NCBI RefSeq assembly: GCF_019649055.1
Contig: NW_026570222.1
Location: 186,001-250,000, forward strand
Direction: 5' to 3'
Length of the DNA stretch: 64,000 nt
Source of the DNA: Paramacrobiotus metropolitanus
Lineage: Eukaryota > Tardigrada > Eutardigrada > Parachela > Macrobiotidae
Positions 34,801 through 46,653 of this stretch are shown here, piece after piece (position 1 is the first letter of the stretch; every line of letters begins with the position of its first letter). The translations under genes were made by a program, and so were the position numbers. The notes under the pieces were generated by a model. The model was not told the origin of the DNA, searched no databases, and saw nothing but the letters and a program-made list of their open reading frames with translations.

Positions 34801-36600
34801 GCTGTATTACTTCCCATAGCACAATACACGCACATATTTCCATTAAACACCAGCAGGCTGTTCCTCGTGTTGTCTTTTCTTATTGTTAGTGGCACATAAA
34901 AAGCAAGAAATTTTCAAAAACTTAAAAAGCACATGCAGACATCTTATTATTCAGTTAGTCAGATTTCAGTTCCAGTTAGTCCAGTACACTTCTGACTTAA
35001 AAGAGAAAGAAATAGAAGAAAGAAAAGAAATCTAGAAAAGAAGGAAAGAGAATCTTCTTTCTCTTATAGGAATCTTTAAGTAATTTGGAGCGAACAACTA
35101 AAACACCAAGCATAAGCATGGCACAGTTGACAACTTGGCACCATTCGGCTGGTCATGGGTCTCAGAATCCACAAGCAAAACTCAAAAGGAACGTATCTGA
35201 CTGGTGAGCTCCTAAGTTTTCAGCAAATACAAAATTTCCCGTTTTCACTCGTTTCATTCCAGAACGATGATTTATGGATCATAGCTAGTGCTTGATCCCT
35301 AATGGAACAAAATATCTGGACAAGAACTACTCATAGAAAAAAACTGCTCCTACATTTTCACTAGATAATACATTATGGCCTTATTTGGTTGTGATTTGTG
35401 AGTCTGCGATGTTATCGTTTATAAATTATAGCATACGCCATCGTCACCGGTACCATCCAATCATTCGAAAAATTCTGTTATCCCAGCTGCAGAAAATATA
35501 CTCATAGAAATAAAAAAAATTTTCACAATCAACTTCAATCCAACAGTAATGACAACCCTTATTAATTTACCAAATAGCGATAATTTCGGTCAAACAGCAA
35601 TCAACAAAATAGAACAATCCATTTTCAATTTATTATAACTAACAATTCAGAAAGTAACTTCGAAGTTTGTAAGTATGTGCACTTAAAACTGTTCCACTTC
35701 TTTCCACGTTCTGAAGCAACAAGTTGAAATGGCAAGACACGTACTGCATAGGGTATTTATTAGTATTTATGACTACGACCGTACCGTTTATGATGCGAAA
35801 TTGCAAAAGCCCAACATATGAAAAATGAAAACTATCAGTTACTTATTTGATTTAAACAATTCTGAAACTAATAAACTTCCTCAAATCAAAGCGTGACCAA
35901 TATGAGTAGAAGTATGTATGTAAATTGTAACTGTAAAACGAGCGTAACACGCAGTGCCAAACGGAGATTGCATTCGATAGTGGAATAAATAATTACCAAC
36001 ATCTAAATTCTAAATCAACTTGCACCTAAAATATAAACTGACTTTTCATGACAATTTTCCAGTAACAGCAAGTCCACGCTTCGCTTACCTCGGTTTAAAC
36101 AAATATTTGTTTTTATAAAATGACTGCATTAGCACGAATGCCCAAGTGGCAAAATCATAAGCGAACTCTCCACCCTCCCGTCAGGGGCCAGACAACGTCA
36201 TATTCCAGATGCCCATGCGGCTATTAATCCACAGCACAAGAATTCCAAAATATCGAGTCCAGCGAGATATTTAAGTCAAATCCCAATCTGCGACTCTCAC
36301 AGGCTCCTTCACATATCATTAAATAATAGAATTACGAAGTTCCCATATAAGTTTCGTAATACGTCGTCACAATTGGCAGCACATATTCCTGATTTTGTGC
36401 TACGTAATTCTCCTAGTCGATCACTGGGAGTACTATACTCGGCTGGAGTAATTTTGGAAAGGCTTGCAACAAATCATATCTTCACAAAATTAATACTCTA
36501 CTGTACACCAAGTTACCAACACGATCGAGCCGCTTAAAATGCTGGCACTGGCCCACACTATACAGTCCGTTTACTTATCCGCTGCAGCCGAAGATGGTTA
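31872..36600. other. Long non-coding region upstream of TEAD
   Basis: About 4.7 kb with no convincing coding exon. It should contain the TEAD 5' UTR exon(s) and promoter. A MITE-like element lies at 31984-32148. Short ORFs such as 34100-34392 and 34548-34772 are random in appearance. A large non-coding region upstream of a developmental regulator could contain enhancers, but no element can be pointed out from sequence alone. Confidence 0.4.
31984..32148. mobile_element. MITE-like element with imperfect terminal inverted repeats
   Basis: About 165 bp flanked by inverted ends: left taccgtattttatgaaac...gtgacc and right ggtcac...aatacggta. Both ends carry TA, as in Tc1/mariner-derived MITEs. 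The interior (gaccctttccg...tctcgaaatg) resembles a second copy near 49836-50025. No coding capacity. Ends are approximate. Confidence 0.6.
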
Positions 36601-36641
36601 TTACCACGTTATTATAGTGACTTGAATATGCTATTGGCAGC

Positions 36642-37451
36642 CTATTGCTGACTACACTCGCATGCGAAGGTTATCGCTATTGCTCTTTCGGTTATCGCAA
36701 AGAGAACAAAGGGTACAAAACTGTCAAACGTTTGGACTGAAAGAAAACTGGGCGGAGTCTTCTGCTCAAACTTTACTTCACGATTGCATATGCCACTATG
36801 CCAGTACGTATTAAAAGTGCAGCCAACTCTACCGTTCCGATTTTGATGGCAAATTGGCAAAGCACCGCACAAACTGCAGGAACACTGCTTTTGCGAAAAC
36901 ATAAGTACAATAATTGATCGTACGATATTAATATGTAATGCCGCCGCCAGCCCGGCGTAAGAATTTGTCACTGTAAAGGCTACAACATTATTTATAATAT
37001 TTATATAATAATACTCATGCAGTAAGTGCAATACTTCTCGCACTTTGTTGTGGTTAAACCTAAGAATTATTGTAAAAATAATAATGATATCGCAAGTCAG
37101 TAATAGTGCGTCATTACAGATTCCATGTCGCGTGGTCAGTTCAAAAACATTTTGCAATAAAGGGCAAACAATTAATTCACATAGGCTAACGGTGGCTTTT
37201 TTATTATCTCTTATTTTTTTATTAATAAAAGTCGTACTCGCATCAGATAAAATTAACCATTGTTTACAAAACATATTTATATACATTTCCCGAAAATTTC
37301 GAATTTTAAAAGAAACAAACAGATACAAGTGCACCACTCGGATTTCCACGATCACAGAAGAAAATGCTACAGAGGCTGACACAACATAAACTGTAATAGA
37401 AATTACTTTCAAGCTACTACGATTAGGTACTTGATTGGTACTAACAATCAA
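36642..37451 (-). CDS. Unassigned multi-pass membrane ORF (269 codons)
   Basis: The longest single frame in the window apart from the retrotransposon and SLC22. The first codons lack ATG; an internal ATG encodes the Met of REMYINMF near residue 55, so either an upstream exon exists or the start is internal. It has at least four hydrophobic segments (about residues 17-34, 116-133, 155-185 and 240-258) separated by basic loops, which suggests a multi-pass membrane protein, perhaps a fast-evolving chemoreceptor. No diagnostic motif supports that. An uninterrupted 810-nt frame in AT-rich sequence is unlikely by chance but not impossible. Confidence 0.35.
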   Translation of the reverse strand: MIVSTNQVPNRSSLKVISITVYVVSASVAFSSVIVEIRVVHLYLFVSFKIRNFREMYINMFCKQWLILSDASTTFINKKIRDNKKATVSLCELIVCPLLQNVFELTTRHGICNDALLLTCDIIIIFTIILRFNHNKVREVLHLLHEYYYINIINNVVAFTVTNSYAGLAAALHINIVRSIIVLMFSQKQCSCSLCGALPICHQNRNGRVGCTFNTYWHSGICNREVKFEQKTPPSFLSVQTFDSFVPFVLFAITERAIAITFACECSQQ

Positions 37452-37585
37452 GAACGTTAACAGTAAAAAAGATAACAGTTACTGATCTAAGACGTTCAGA
37501 ATATTTTTAACATCCAAACTGTGAAGCCCAGTCTTTATGCACAAGTGTCCACAGGAACATAGAATTCGAACATCATACAAATACA

Positions 37586-40500
37586 CTACTGGGAAGATTC
37601 CTTGTACTTTGAGAAAAGGCTGTAGAGTATTCGCAAAGTGGACTTCAAATCCAGATTAACGATGTCTGAAAAAAAGGTGCATAAACCGGTCAACCCATGC
37701 ATATCCTAATTAATTGAACAAGTGCCGTTAGTTGGTCATGTAGTGCGCAAATTCTTGCAATTTCGGGATTTTCATTTATCATTTCTTGAATACGGGTAAA
37801 TATAGGAGCAAGTTAGGTGGTTCTCGGCGATTTGTCAGCCATTCCACTTACCTTCAGCTCTAGCTTTTGGTCGCGGTAAACCTGCATCCATCATCAATTC
37901 GAATGCCAAATTTACATTATGCAACTGCAACAGACAAACAGTATATCCGATCAATCACAAACCACCACCATCTAATAACAGCACATGTACAATACTCGTA
38001 TCCATCGAAAGTACAGCATTAAACGCTTTTAATTAATAATCACGCCATAAATCTCAATTAAAGAAATAAGTGAACATGCACACAACCACAAATACAAGTT
38101 CCAGAAGAAAAACGAATACCTTTTGGTCCATCGTAGTTGGAGCAGAAAAATAGTCGTAGAATGGGACAAAATATCCTTCCAGTAATCCGCACAACAAAAT
38201 AAAGTATACGCCGTCCTGAAACTGAACACAACCTCACAATCAGTGACAGTATTTCACAAACGACGGCTGGCAAAAGGATGAACAATACCTGGACCTCCAA
38301 ATCGGTAACCTCCAGATTCAATCGATTCAAGTATTGATTAACGAACAGCATCAGCCGCTACAACACAGAATTTTCATTTTGTAAGTATATAGTATGAGAA
38401 ATCATAAGTTCTTTTTCTACCTTCTTGACTACATTTAGTTTATCCGGTGCATGATCGAAAAGGGTATCGAATGCATCGCGTTCTGGAAGAAACAGTCATG
38501 TGGGAAATTGTCCACCATGGTCTTATAGAAACCACCATTACCTTGTTTTAATCCCCATTCACTAAAACAGAACAGTTAATCTTAAAGTAACAAACACAAA
38601 AACAACAATTGTAACAACACTTTCAGTTCTCTGTCTTACTCGTATGTTGCCGTAATTTCTTCGATCATCTGCCTATGGTGCAACAGTCCATCCCGTTTCT
38701 GAAACAAAGGCTACTAAAAATCTGATATTATTCAGTTAACATTTCTCCTTATGCGCACTGATATAGGTATACAACGTTATTAACCTCACAGGCAGTATCT
38801 CTGCAAAAGAATTTAACCAAAAATTATCCGGTTACTAATTATTCAATTAATACGGGATAAATACTTCGAAAATACCGTTGGTAGTCAGAAATATGGAGTT
38901 GCTAGTGTTAATCCAATACCTGGACGGCGGACACACGAACCGTCACACTTTCGGGAATTCGAATAGGCGCCCGGTAATGGCGAGCCAGTGCAACCAACAG
39001 GTGCAGCATGGCTACCAAATATTTTGAGTGAATCACTAGAAAAAAACCATTTCCGGTCAAGAACGGAAGTTTCAATACAAATGTCAACTCAAGCAAAAAA
39101 CGTTCCTAATGTAAGCAGGATTCTACAACATCAAACATCATCATTACATGAACCGATAAATTTTAACCACCCTGAAATTGCCTGAATTGCTGCACAATAT
39201 TACCCGAATTGCTGCACCAGTCAATATCCTGATAAAAAATACTTAATTAATATAAATATCACTCACTTTCCACACTCCATTTCGGTTGCTGCCAACCCTG
39301 GTCTCCAAGCAAAATGCGATTAGCTTCGTCCAAAACCACTTTCAGTTTCTGCTTCTGTCCTTCTTCAGTCTGAGTAACTTCAGGAATTTCCACCTTCACG
39401 TTTTCCAGTTTTTCTATAATAAGAATAATTTTCTTGTTTCCTGTGCATCAACGCTGAAAGGGTTGTGTAAACGCACCTATCAGTTTCTGCAAAACCTGAC
39501 CATCGAATAAATCCTCTTCCAAAGGCTGTTTGACAATAATTCTGTGCGAAGCCAGTTCGTCGTTAACCCAGTCAATCAGAACCTACAAGTTTAAAGATCA
39601 TCATCACTTAATTAACACACACGCGGCACACCACGTGCACCCAGAAAATTAGAACGGTATTAAAAAATTGTAAACAAATTCCGGTACAGCGGACAGAAAG
39701 TGCAAAAAATCGTAGAAGCCGATGTATGAGATAGCGGACCAGATTACGAAATACAGGCAGAAGCCAAATGCCGAAACTACCAAGGAACCTGGATACAACA
39801 GCGCCAAATCACAATAACTTTCAGTTATATTTTTTATAGTACTGGATAAAATAATTACTTGCTGGTCAGTGGTCAGGTGTACATAACAAATGAAAAACCG
39901 CACCTGTATCAGTTCTCGCACTTTTGGATCTTCCCGTGATGCAGGATCAACCATAAACCTTTCCTCACCTTCATCTGTAGAAATCATGAGCAATCGCCGT
40001 AAGACCACTAATTCGATAAAATTAAGTCATTTAAGTGTCTCGTCATTCTAATGAAGCCGGTTAATGTAAATTTAGCAGTTTTAGAAGCAAATTCCGCACT
40101 GCCAAATCGCCAGCCTACCTAGCTGCGTATCTTGGGAAGATAAACCTGCAACAGCAAACATACATACAAACCAAATAAAACAGAACTACCATTTTTTCGA
40201 TAGCTGTTAGAGCAAGAAAATTTCCTGCAAAACAGTCTGGAAATGCCTAACACAATAACACCGAATAAATAACCATTTGGAAATTTTACTCTAGATCAAT
40301 TCTCCAAAACAAGCTTTGAGTAAGCAGCTGTCACCAAATTAAGTACGAAAGGTGTTAGCCCTAGAGGCCCATACGAATACACATGGATTTAGAAGGCGTA
40401 CTTCTAAGTCCATGGGAAATAATTCTAGAGTGCGGGGCAAATTACGAACACTGATGAACGGAATACTTACCAGTACCGTAATTAATTTGAAAACATCGAT

Positions 40501-40785
40501 TTTCGCGCGGATTACCTTCTAGTAAGTTTGGAGGGCTTCCTGGGGAGTCAATTGCATAACGCCCTTCTTGTTCCAGATTAATCACTGTAATTAAAAGCAA
40601 GAAGAGTTTCAACCACTTCACTACGAACTAGATTCTTCACAACACCAGTTACGGAACACTTCCGTTCTATCATGTTATGGCCATTGACAGCCAATCTAGG
40701 TGCATTAAGCAATCAACATGAGCCAGAAATAATTGCATTCCCTGAAACTCTATTCTGTACCTGGGTGGTATGTTTGGCGAGGCAT
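37586..40785 (-). CDS. PARV: Parvin (actopaxin/affixin), 14 exons
   Basis: Focal-adhesion adaptor of the ILK-PINCH-parvin complex, linking integrins to actin. Exons: 40761-40785, 40471-40584, 40119-40145, 39904-40007, 39477-39582, 39267-39413, 38920-39035, 38640-38698, 38542-38561, 38421-38482, 38289-38357, 38120-38215, 37852-37924, 37586-37665; phases all close and give 365 residues (human alpha-parvin 372). Recognised blocks: MVDPASREDPKVRELIQ, VLIDWVNDELASHRIIVK, YLVAMLHLLVALARHYRAPI (end of the first calponin-homology domain), ERDAFDTLFDHAPDKLNVVK, GLLEGYFVPF and DLKSTLRILY (second CH domain, which binds ILK and paxillin LD motifs). The first exon (8 codons) is inferred from an ATG, a GTACAG donor and phase, and is the least certain. 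The 20-nt microexon is required to keep frame before ERDAFDT. Confidence 0.95.
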
Positions 40786-41817
40786 CCTTATTTTTCAGAG
40801 AAAATAAACAATTAAATTTAGTTGCAGTGTGCAGCAACAAAATCACGCAATTCTGGATACTGAAAGAAAAACAGGCAGAAATTAAAAGGCTGCAAGCAAA
40901 TTGCAAAGGACGTTGTTGATTGTGTTGGCCATATAAGGGAAGGAGTGCGAAAAATTTTTTGTATGTAGTACAGGCTGGTATACCAGTGTATTTCGTCCCT
41001 GTTGTCTTATTTTCTAGCCGCTAAGCGATAACGGGGCCGGTCTGGTTTCTTTACTACTGCTGTACCCGCTACCCGCAAGCGGCCGATACAGAGAGAGAAA
41101 GAGGTCAGATAGATGTCACATGGATTTGGATTTTGGAACCCTCAAAACAGTAGTAACTGCGCGCTGGAATGGAACAGTTCTGTACGCAATGATTTTGAAA
41201 TCTCATACTGCTTCCAAAAACCGAAGTGTGGATTTTGATAAATACGCTGTATTGTTAAGTTTATTTACGTTTTTTGATAAGCGTTTTGCGGTATACGCAA
41301 AAAAATTGATCTTGTTTTAGCAGTAGCTATCCGACATCATTTGGTTTGTTTAAAAATGGCGAACTGCTGTACGCAATGGAATCCGGAATCGTGACTGAAT
41401 ACTCAGATAGACAGATACTGTCAACTGGTTTCTAATTAGAAATCGTGAGGAGAATTAGCCGTTATCCGTAATCGCACTGATATTATCGGGAGTTTGTTTG
41501 TAAATATTATTTTCCTTTGTTTTTTTGGTGAGTTTAATATTTAATAACCATAAAAAACGTTTTTTGTACCTCCTCCATTCTTAACCTGTATTGGATTCGG
41601 AAGCCTTAGACCTAGTCAACGCATTCGAATTGGATGTTGGTAAATGGTACTTCGCTGTTTGCAGTCTATCACTCTGTCTTCGCGCATTCTTCGAGTTTCC
41701 GAAGACCAGTTTTGTCTCGATTGATTACATGTTTGGAACCAGGGTGGAATGGAACAGGGTAACTCTTCTCACAAGCGTCTTCGGAAAACGAAGGGATGCC
41801 ACGGATCTCTTTCACGA
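40786..41817. other. Shared head-to-head promoter region of parvin and MTF-1
   Basis: About 1.0 kb between the inferred start codons of two genes transcribed away from each other, so both promoters should lie here. ORFs at 41120-41320 and 41591-41817 show no recognised protein. No TATA box or metal-response element was confirmed by eye. Confidence 0.45.
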
Positions 41818-44221
41818 ATGACGGAAAGCGAGCAGCGAAGAATTTTGGCGCAATTCGGTAAATTAACGATTTTTGCGGTTTTACCCCACAAATTGCAACT
41901 GAAAAAAAGACAATAATAAGCTCATTAAGCGGTAAATATTAGTGTGCTTTTAGTTTTTATAGCCGTTATTCTGGAAGAATTGACAAGTTATCAGTAGCAG
42001 TATTTTCCAGAAAGCTGATCAAACTGACCAGTTTCATTGCGTATGTTTTTCATAGTTTTTGTAACTTTGTTGCTAACTATTTGGCTTTATATTAAAGAAG
42101 ATGAAAGCTCGGACTCCAACCAAGAGACTTTAGGCATAAAAATCGAAGATCGCCACGACTCGCCGGGCCATCTGTGGCAGCATTTGGATAGTGAACCGAT
42201 CGAATACCACGAGGAATTATCGCCGTTTATCGAGGATTTTAATCTGGATGCTGAAGACAATTTCGGATCGACCGACGAGCAGGATCTGGATGATGGCGAG
42301 CAAGATGGTTTGTGCATGGAGTACAAAGGAGGCGCTTCCCAGGATGTCAAACCAGATCTCGGCCAGATCGAAACCGAAATGTAAGCCAGAAGGTGTTGTA
42401 TTTATCGCCGTTCTTTTAATACGCATTGTACTTTCGTATTAGATTCGATGAACAGGATCCGGACGGAAACAACGATGATCTACAGTTCATGCAGATGCAA
42501 GACGGAGCTCCGTCGTATTCCATTCTTCCTGCTGACGCCATCGGTCCGAAACGCTATCGCTGTGATTTCAACGGATGTAACCGTACTTATAGTACCGCAG
42601 GAAATCTGAAAACACACCAAAAAACTCACCGAGGTTGGTGGTGTACAATATTGCATGCGCTGAAGCCATTCCATCATTTATTGAATGCTCTTGTGAAATG
42701 ATTTTTTTTCAGGGGAATATACGTTTGTGTGCAGCGAAGAAGGATGTAACAAGCAGTTTCTGACTTCGTATAGTTTGAAAATCCATGTTCGAGTTCACAC
42801 CAAAGAAAAGCCCTACATTTGCGGTATTAATAACTGTATGAAGGCGTTCAATACGCTGTACCGGTATGAATGCTTTTGGCAACAGTTGGTTTTCTTAAAT
42901 TTCATTAGTACTGTTTTTAGGCTGCGCGCTCACCAGCGGATACACAATGGCGACACTTTTAAATGCGGCCATTGTGGGAAGTGCTTTACAACATTAAGCG
43001 ATCTGCGGAAGCACGCTCGGACCCACACTGGAGAAAAGCCTTTCGTGTAAGAATTTTTTGCTAACTACTTGTTGTTGCAAAGTGTTTTGGGTTAGAGGAC
43101 TAATTACAAGACCGTATCTGTAGGTGTCAACGGGAGGGTTGTGGGAAAAGGTTTTCAGCTAGTCATCATCTAAAAACGCATCTGCGAACACACACGGGTA
43201 TGTTTTCATTTTCGACGAGCGTTTGCTTTGACTTGTGAAATGCGTGAATGTGAACCCTGTGTTTCCTTTGAGCGTTTGAGGATTTTTTATTTGCAACTTG
43301 CAGGTGAAAAGCCTTATGTTTGTTCCGAAAAGGAATGTATGAAGTGTTTCAGTACCCAGTATAGTCTGAAAAACCACACGAAACGCCACCGCCGGTTATT
43401 GCAGTACATCGGCAGTTGTTCAAATGCAGGCGAGATGAATGGGACGGTGGACGATTCCCTCGAGCACTCGGTATTCATTTTTCGTGCAAATGTTGTCTGT
43501 TGGTAATTGACATTTTTCATGTTCGCTGTAGCCGACGCAAGCCCATTCTGTCAATATTCCTGTAGCTCTACGTTTTCTGAAAAAGAAGATGGATGGCCAC
43601 GAATATGGTATGTGTGTGTCCGACGTCCGTTCGTAGTTACTTTAATTAATTAACGATAAGTACGATAGCTGCATATGCGATACACACGTAAAATTTGTGT
43701 CTTTACGGTGTGCCACTATGCCTGTAGATTCTTCGGACGGACCTTGTGAAACACTAGACCTCAGCAAGAACGGACCTCATGCTTCTCCTGCCCAGCAACC
43801 CTTTCTCTTGCCATCCCTAAACGCTTTCTTAGTCAAAAAGGAAGATTCTCAAATACCGAAGCTATACCACTCCTCTAGCAGGTTTGGCAGTGGATCAGCC
43901 AGTGCTATGGATGACTTGCCCAAGCTGAAACCTGCGACTTCCAGTAAATCTGTTCGAAATTCGGCAGATGTGTATAAGCCGGTGTCTCGTTCTACATCTT
44001 CGAATAGTAATTTCGTATGGGCAGCAGCTAGTGCCACCTCTCACTCGAATCTGGGCCTGAGTCTCAGCAGTTTTGCGTTTGATGGCTCTGTGACGCAGAT
44101 GGCGGAACAACTGTTCGAACCGACCCCTTTTGGGGCGAATTTGTTTGATTTAGCGGAGATTGCGCCCATGACCTCGGCAGACTCCAACGCCAGTTTTCTC
44201 GTGGCAATGTCTTCGTCTTAA
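41818..44221 (+). CDS. MTF1: Metal-responsive transcription factor MTF-1 (six C2H2 fingers)
   Basis: Zinc-sensing activator of metallothionein and metal-transport genes. Exons: 41818-41857, 42098-42380, 42443-42633, 42713-42863, 42921-43046, 43124-43197, 43304-43470, 43532-43607, 43728-44221; 533 residues. Six fingers in tandem: [113 protein letters not shown]. The atypical finger 1-2 linker RGEYTF, a mark of MTF-1, is kept. Finger 4 has C-x2-C spacing where human MTF-1 has C-x4-C. The N-terminal 100 residues are acidic; the C-terminal exon is Ser-rich. The C-terminal cysteine cluster known from fly and vertebrate MTF-1 is not visible. The start ATG at 41818 is inferred from phase and donor; human MTF-1 is longer (753 residues). 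Confidence 0.95.
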
Positions 44222-44880
44222 TTTTTCCTGTATGTGACGAGTCCCCGTTTTCCGCATTTTTCTGATAATTTCAAACTTTGTGTTATTACGAACTGTGTTA
44301 AGGAGAGGCACGAGTTTTCGCACACACCGCTGTTAATTCAGTGTTTGGGTTTTTTTGTTGTAAGTTTGGATTGTAAGGCGACCGTATTTGGGACTGGTGT
44401 TTTTGTTTTTTCCTGATCAGTATCTTTCGTATTTGTTAACGGCGGTCAGTTTTTGGATTTCGGTTGGAACATGGCGGTGCTGCATGCAAAATTGCGAATG
44501 CAGCATCACCCTGGTTTTATTTAATTATCGTGCATGCTTGGTTTTCTATTTCGTATGTACATGTCTTATAGTAAAAATGACTCAAGTGGGAACATCAATA
44601 CAGGTTTTTCGAAGTTTCCTCAAACTGTATGAAGGCAATATCGGCTCTGGTTTCCTGGCACAATGACAAACAGAACTGTGTGAACTCATACTGCAGTTTC
44701 CTAGACTGAAAATCTAAATATTCGATTTTTATCGCGCCTCTACCATCGCCGTCCCGCCAGTATACGCTGCACAACTGGAAAAACAATCAATGTGATACAC
44801 AAAGTAGTACTATCGTCAAGAAACAAGTCTTTCCTGGAAACATTACCTGCCAGCCAGTCATAACCACGCACTCGTCTATC
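44222..44880. other. Convergent spacer between MTF-1 and BAP18-like gene
   Basis: About 660 bp containing the 3' UTRs of two convergent genes. T-rich on the MTF-1 side. No extra coding content or RNA gene is visible. Confidence 0.45.
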
Positions 44881-46593
44881 TTACAAAAATTCTGCACTCT
44901 GCAGAGCTTCCACCGCCGCATCCGTTTCCATGAGATATTCTTCGATTTCGCTGCCAGTGAGGCCGGTATCGTAATTACTATTAGCCAAGTGTTCTTGAAC
45001 AGTCACTCCATTAACCATGTCATGCGGTTCTTCCGGCTCGGGTACAGGTCCATCAACAACCACCTGTTCGCTTTCCCTCGGCAGATCTTCGTCGTCCATC
45101 CCGTTACGTTCAGCATACACTCCCAACTCCAGCGCAACCTCCCGCAGCGGTGCTTTGAAGTTGTTCCAGAAAATAATATCCGGCGCTTCGCTGCTTTCTT
45201 CGCGCAGAACTTCATCGGCTTTTAAAACATCAGCCCGGACTCGGAGATCTACGGTAGGAATGCCGGCTATTACGAGAGCGTCGGCCAGCACAGCCGGATC
45301 GTCCTCTAGGATGGCAAGGAAGTCGTAATCCGTCAATTCTACTCCCGAGTCTGCAAAGCGCATTTTAATATCTTAGTCCCCACGAAAATTAAACGCCGGT
45401 CTAATCGCCAGAACACTGGTTTCTACCTCCGTAAGCCCAGCCTTCCACTTCAGAACTGGTCGGCAGTGAACCACTCTGCAGCGCTTTAAGGGAAGTTGGG
45501 GCGATTGTGGAAGCTGAAGTGCCGGGCTTGATTTGACCAATCGGCGACTTCCCAACGGTCGCAGCCGGTTGTTTGACGGTCAATGCGGTCTGCTTGATAG
45601 TGTGATCCTGGCGTACAAAAATAAACATGGATTGGGCTACATATTTCTGCAGCAGCTAGCCGTTACGTTTCGCAACATGAAAAGAGAATCATGCGCATCA
45701 TGAATAAAAACACGTACCTTGGACAACGGAGCAGTCGGACCAGCAGCTGAATCTACTGCAAAAATATATCCCAGTCAACTCTATTTATACTGCCACTGTA
45801 CTATGAAATAACGAAATTCATGCCCAAAGCTACCATTTGCGGTATCGGAACTCTTTTGAGAAGTTTCCAATCCAGTCTGGTTGCTTTCGCCGACATTGTG
45901 CTCGGGTTGGTCGTCTTTCTCAGATGAGAAATAACACGCCAAAGGGGAATCATGAATCGAATCCGACACTATGCATCCATGCTTTCGCTTCTTAATAGGA
46001 CCAATTTGCTGTAACATTTCCGGATCCATTTTCCGTTTTATGGCTGCCCGGATTGCCTGTTCGGAACGCGAACTGAGTATTTCGCAAATTTTATCCATAT
46101 CATCTCCATGTGTCAACAGTGCTTGTCTCAGCAGCTCTTGTTCCTCTGCCAAAAACATGAAAATTAAAAAAAAAACATTGACATAATTATCTTGTTAATG
46201 AATCTTACGCTCTGGGAACTAAATCGCAGATAAATTTATCAGGTAATCAGGCCATGAGCGTTAGCGGTTAGCTATGACTTTTTCATAATCAGTGTGGGAT
46301 AAAAGACATTCGAAAAAGCTACGGTAATTCCACAATTCGTGCTAGCAATTTTTCGTACCCTCAGTCCATTTGGATCCAGTGTTCGCTGGGATTCCCTGAT
46401 CGTACGCCATCTGAATAAATGCATGACGATGAGTTAATTTTACGTTTTCAAGGAGTTACAGATATAGCAAGGAACTCACCCATTTCAGCAAAACATCGGT
46501 CATATTACGAAGTTCTTGTCCCATGGCGCGGAACAGCGTTTTCCATTTCTCACAGTACGCTTCGCGTGCAGAAGGATTTGCAAGGTTCGCCAT
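44881..46593 (-). CDS. BAP18: BAP18-like SANT/Myb-domain chromatin protein, six exons
   Basis: Probable homologue of BAP18 (C17orf49), a SANT-domain subunit of MLL/NURF-type chromatin complexes that reads H3K4me3. Exons: 46480-46593, 46359-46410, 45834-46145, 45718-45755, 45427-45607, 44881-45350; 388 residues. The N terminus (CEKWKTLFRAMGQEL) precedes the SANT core KWTEEEQELLRQAL...DDMDKICEILSSR...IRAAIKRKMDPE, matching BAP18's KWTE...VKRFGDDLNHIS...IKATVKRK. A basic KKRKH stretch may be a nuclear signal. Human BAP18 is about 170 residues; here about 155 acidic residues from exon 6 (44881-45350) are added, with no recognised domain. Exon 6 joins in phase through an acceptor at 45350, so its apparent in-frame ATG at 45363 is likely intronic. 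The donor of exon 3 is uncertain (45834 or slightly lower). Confidence 0.7.
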
Positions 46594-46653
46594 TGTTCGC
46601 TTATGCTAAAATCAAAAGTTAAAATTTTAATCTGAGTCAATTTTTCAACAAGA

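Noticed and set aside
45017-45328. Plus-strand Ser-rich ORF
   Set aside because: It lies antisense to the acidic last exon of the BAP18-like gene and its composition follows from that.
44881-45363. Reading the acidic ORF as a separate gene starting at ATG 45363
   Set aside because: A good acceptor (CTTTGCAG) lies inside the supposed start and joins exon 5 in phase, so a spliced exon is more likely; kept as an open alternative in the findings.
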